This document shows positions 61,718-64,000 of a stretch of DNA of 64,000 nt, piece by piece. Numbering within the stretch: position 1 is the stretch's first letter; every line of letters starts with the position of its first letter. The notes beneath the pieces were generated by a model. It was given only the letters and a program-made list of their open reading frames with translations, made no database searches and was not told the origin of the DNA. The DNA is from Sphingomonas sp. C3-2. Its GTDB lineage: Bacteria > Pseudomonadota > Alphaproteobacteria > Sphingomonadales > Sphingomonadaceae. The stretch covers positions 1,488,001-1,552,000 of the forward strand of contig NZ_CP130322.1 in the NCBI RefSeq assembly GCF_033025475.1, read 5' to 3'. The position numbers and the translations under genes were made by a program.

Positions 61718-64000
61718 ATGTCCCCCCGCTTCTTCATCGACCGCCCCGTCTTCGCGTGGGTCGTCGCGCTCTGCATCACGCTCGCGGGCATCATCGCGCT
61801 GCGCGCGCTGCCGATCGAGCAATATCCCAACATCGCCCCGCCCTCGCTGACGATCAGCGTCACCTATCCGGGGGCCGACGCGGCAACGCTTGAAAAGAAC
61901 GTCACCCAGGTCATCGAGCAGGAACTGAACGGCGTGGAGGGTTTCCTCTACATGTCGTCGACCAGCTTCTCGAACGGCGCGGCGTCGATCTCGGTCACGT
62001 TCGAAACCGGGACCAACATCGATACGGCGCAGATGAACGTGCAGAACCGCCTGCGCACCGTCGAACAGCGCCTGCCCGAAGAGGTCCGTCGCCAGGGCAT
62101 TCTCGTCAACGAAGCCTCGAGCGGCTTCCTCATGGTCGTCGCGATCCAGTCGAAGACCGGCGCCACCAGCACGCTCGATCTCGGCAACTTCGCCAACAAC
62201 CGCGTGGTCGACGAACTGCGCCGCGTACAGGGCGTTGGCGATATCCGCGTCTTCGGTTCGCCCTATGCGATGCGCATCTGGCTCGATCCGCAAAAGCTTG
62301 CCAATTACAAGCTGTCCGCGGCCGAGGCGCTTGCCGCCGTCAAGGAACAGAACAGCCAGAGCGCGGGCGGCGCGCTCGGTGATCTGCCGCTTGCCAAGGA
62401 TACCGCGCTCAACGCGACGATCGTCACCCAGAGCCGCTTCAGCACGCCCGAACAGTTCGCCAACATCATCCTGCGCGCCAACCCCGATGGCTCGGCGGTC
62501 ACGCTGGGCGATGTCGCGCGCGTCGAACTGGGCGCAAAATCCTATCTCACCGACGCCACCCTCAACGGCAAGCCGATGACGGGTCTCGGCATCCAGCTGA
62601 CCCCGGGCGCCAACGCGCTGTCCACCGCGCGCGGCGTCGAGGAACGGATGCAGGAACTGGCCACCAGCTTCCCCGAAGACATCCAGTGGACCGTCCCCTT
62701 CACCACCACCCCCTTCATTCAGAGCTCGATCAAGGAAGTGGTGAAGACGCTCGTCGAAGCGATGGCGCTCGTCTTCCTCGTGATGTTCCTGTTCCTTCAG
62801 AACTGGCGCGCCACGATCATTCCGACGATCGTCGTTCCGATCGCGCTCGCCGGCGCCTGTCTCGGCCTGTGGCTCTTCGGCTTCTCGATCAACGTGCTCT
62901 CGCTCTTCGGCATGGTGCTTGCCATCGGTATTCTCGTCGACGATGCGATCGTCGTGATCGAGAATGTCGAACGCATCATGGTCGAGGAACATCTGTCGCC
63001 CTATCAGGCGACCGTGAAGGCGATGTCGCAGATCACCTCGGCGATCATCGGCATCACGCTGGTGCTGATGGCAGTGTTCGTGCCGATGGCCTTCTTCCCC
63101 GGTTCGACCGGGCAGATCTACCGCCAGTTCTCGGTCACGCTCATCGTCTCGATCGGCTTCTCCGCGCTGCTGGCGCTCACGCTGACGCCGGCACTGTGCG
63201 CCACCTTCCTCAAACCGCATGTCCCCTCTGATCAGCGGCAGGACAATTGGTTCAACCGCAAGACGGGCGCCTTTTTCGACCGTTTCAACGGCTGGTTCGG
63301 CCGCACGACCGATCAGTATCAGGGCAATGTCGGCAAGATCCTGGCAAAGCCGGTGCGCTGGCTCGGCATCTTCGTGCTGCTGTGCGGCATCACCATGCTG
63401 CTGTTCACCCGTCTTCCCGGCGGCTTCCTGCCCGAAGAGGATCAGGGCACGTTGATCAGCGTCGTCCAGGCGCCTCCGGGCTCGACCCGCGAGCAGACGG
63501 ACAAGGCGATCGAGCAGATGCGCGCCTATTATGCGCAGCAGCCCGAAATGCAGAATCTGATCGTCATCCGTGGCTTCAGCTTCTTTGGCCAGGGTCAGGC
63601 GAACGCCATGGCGCTCGGCTCGCTCAAGCCGTGGGAGGAACGCAAGGGCGCCGAACACAGCGCCCAGACCGTCGTCGGCAAGGCGATGGGCGCGCTGATG
63701 GGGATCAAGGAAGCCTTTGTCTTCGCGATCAACCCGCCGCCCATCCCCGAACTCGGCACCGCCAGCGGCTTTTCGTTCAAGCTGCAGGATCGCGGCGGCG
63801 CGGGCTATGACGCGCTGCTCAACGCCCGCAACATGATGCTGGGCGCGGCGATGCAGAGCAAGGTGCTGACCGGCGTCCGCCCCGACGAACCCGAAGGCTC
63901 GCCCCAGCTCCGCGTCGATATCGACCGGATCAAGGCGCGCGCGCTCGGCCTGTCGATCGGCGACGTCAACACCACGCTCGCGATCGCCTTTGGCAGTGCC
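61718..64000 (+). CDS. RND multidrug efflux pump (AcrB/MexB-like), cut by window edge
   Basis: The first 761 residues are in the window; the family is about 1,040 aa, so the end lies outside. FFIDRPVFAWVVALCITLAG is the N-terminal membrane helix. The Asp pair for proton relay is visible in GILVDDAIVVIENVER. The pore domain motifs include LFLQNWRATIIPTIVVPIALAG and FLPEEDQGTLI. It exports drugs or hydrophobic compounds together with the upstream adaptor. The ATG at 61718 has GGGAGG upstream. No outer-membrane channel gene is in the window. Confidence 0.96.
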   Translation, partial: MSPRFFIDRPVFAWVVALCITLAGIIALRALPIEQYPNIAPPSLTISVTYPGADAATLEKNVTQVIEQELNGVEGFLYMSSTSFSNGAASISVTFETGTNIDTAQMNVQNRLRTVEQRLPEEVRRQGILVNEASSGFLMVVAIQSKTGATSTLDLGNFANNRVVDELRRVQGVGDIRVFGSPYAMRIWLDPQKLANYKLSAAEALAAVKEQNSQSAGGALGDLPLAKDTALNATIVTQSRFSTPEQFANIILRANPDGSAVTLGDVARVELGAKSYLTDATLNGKPMTGLGIQLTPGANALSTARGVEERMQELATSFPEDIQWTVPFTTTPFIQSSIKEVVKTLVEAMALVFLVMFLFLQNWRATIIPTIVVPIALAGACLGLWLFGFSINVLSLFGMVLAIGILVDDAIVVIENVERIMVEEHLSPYQATVKAMSQITSAIIGITLVLMAVFVPMAFFPGSTGQIYRQFSVTLIVSIGFSALLALTLTPALCATFLKPHVPSDQRQDNWFNRKTGAFFDRFNGWFGRTTDQYQGNVGKILAKPVRWLGIFVLLCGITMLLFTRLPGGFLPEEDQGTLISVVQAPPGSTREQTDKAIEQMRAYYAQQPEMQNLIVIRGFSFFGQGQANAMALGSLKPWEERKGAEHSAQTVVGKAMGALMGIKEAFVFAINPPPIPELGTASGFSFKLQDRGGAGYDALLNARNMMLGAAMQSKVLTGVRPDEPEGSPQLRVDIDRIKARALGLSIGDVNTTLAIAFGSA

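Noticed and set aside
61613-63658. A 681-aa minus-strand open frame.
   Set aside because: It lies opposite the RND adaptor and pump genes and has no recognisable domain; a shadow of GC-rich codons.

Overview
The window is a chromosomal segment of a GC-rich alphaproteobacterium, most probably a sphingomonad (order Sphingomonadales). This rests on several signs: an alphaproteobacterial SOS box (GAAC-N7-GAAC) in front of uvrA; an rnd-lptC-lptA-lptB-rpoN block; a divK-like regulator beside a DUF3572 gene; a TonB-dependent receptor; and many crotonase, SDR, sulfotransferase and SnoaL-like proteins. No rRNA, tRNA, insertion sequence, integrase or CRISPR array was seen. In this composition most long antisense ORFs are shadows of real genes.

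Layout. 1-5.4 kb (minus): a 5-oxoprolinase (cut by the left edge) translationally coupled to MTA phosphorylase, then an overlapping pair made of a beta-helix protein and a diheme cytochrome. 5.5-9.6 kb: an RcnB-like periplasmic protein, an amino-acid permease, an enoyl-CoA hydratase, a small secreted protein and ung. 9.6-15.9 kb: a four-gene operon (SDR, sulfotransferase, zinc ADH, DUF1214-like protein), a divergent TetR gene and a two-gene SnoaL-like operon. Both promoters carry the same palindromic operator. 15.9-22.9 kb: YbaN-like protein, S9 peptidase, TonB receptor, MarR regulator with a structured leader, and an S41 lipoprotein peptidase. 22.9-29.2 kb is more accessory: a broken SnoaL-like gene, 2'-5' RNA ligase family protein, OsmC, a three-gene glycan/CMP-sugar-like operon, a terminase-like HTH protein, a YefM-YoeB toxin-antitoxin pair and a zinc-ribbon protein behind thiC.

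29.2-41.6 kb is core: TPP-riboswitch-controlled thiC, rpoN, lptB, lptA, lptC, an RNase D-type nuclease, TerC, a double cold-shock protein with a glycine-rich tail, a GST, a GDT1/TMEM165 transporter behind a yybP-ykoY manganese riboswitch, dps, rpmG, divK, DUF3572 and a HAD protein. 41.6-50.3 kb mixes accessory genes: NTF2-like proteins, a low-GC orphan, an SDR, a tandem SpoIIAA-like protein, an outer-membrane barrel, a membrane diguanylate cyclase and a large HNH nuclease. 50.5-64 kb: SOS-controlled uvrA, two hypothetical proteins, a glycine-zipper protein, a fused double-TetR regulator divergent from two thioesterases, and a TetR-controlled RND efflux operon running off the right edge.

The best leads for undescribed biology are the TetR regulon at 9.6-15.9 kb with its two matching operators, the beta-helix/diheme-cytochrome pair, the solitary HNH protein, the double-TetR fusion, the cold-shock protein with an RGG/FG-like tail, and the three-gene CMP-sugar-like island. 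Starts were chosen by Shine-Dalgarno spacing and family length; where that was ambiguous the entry says so.
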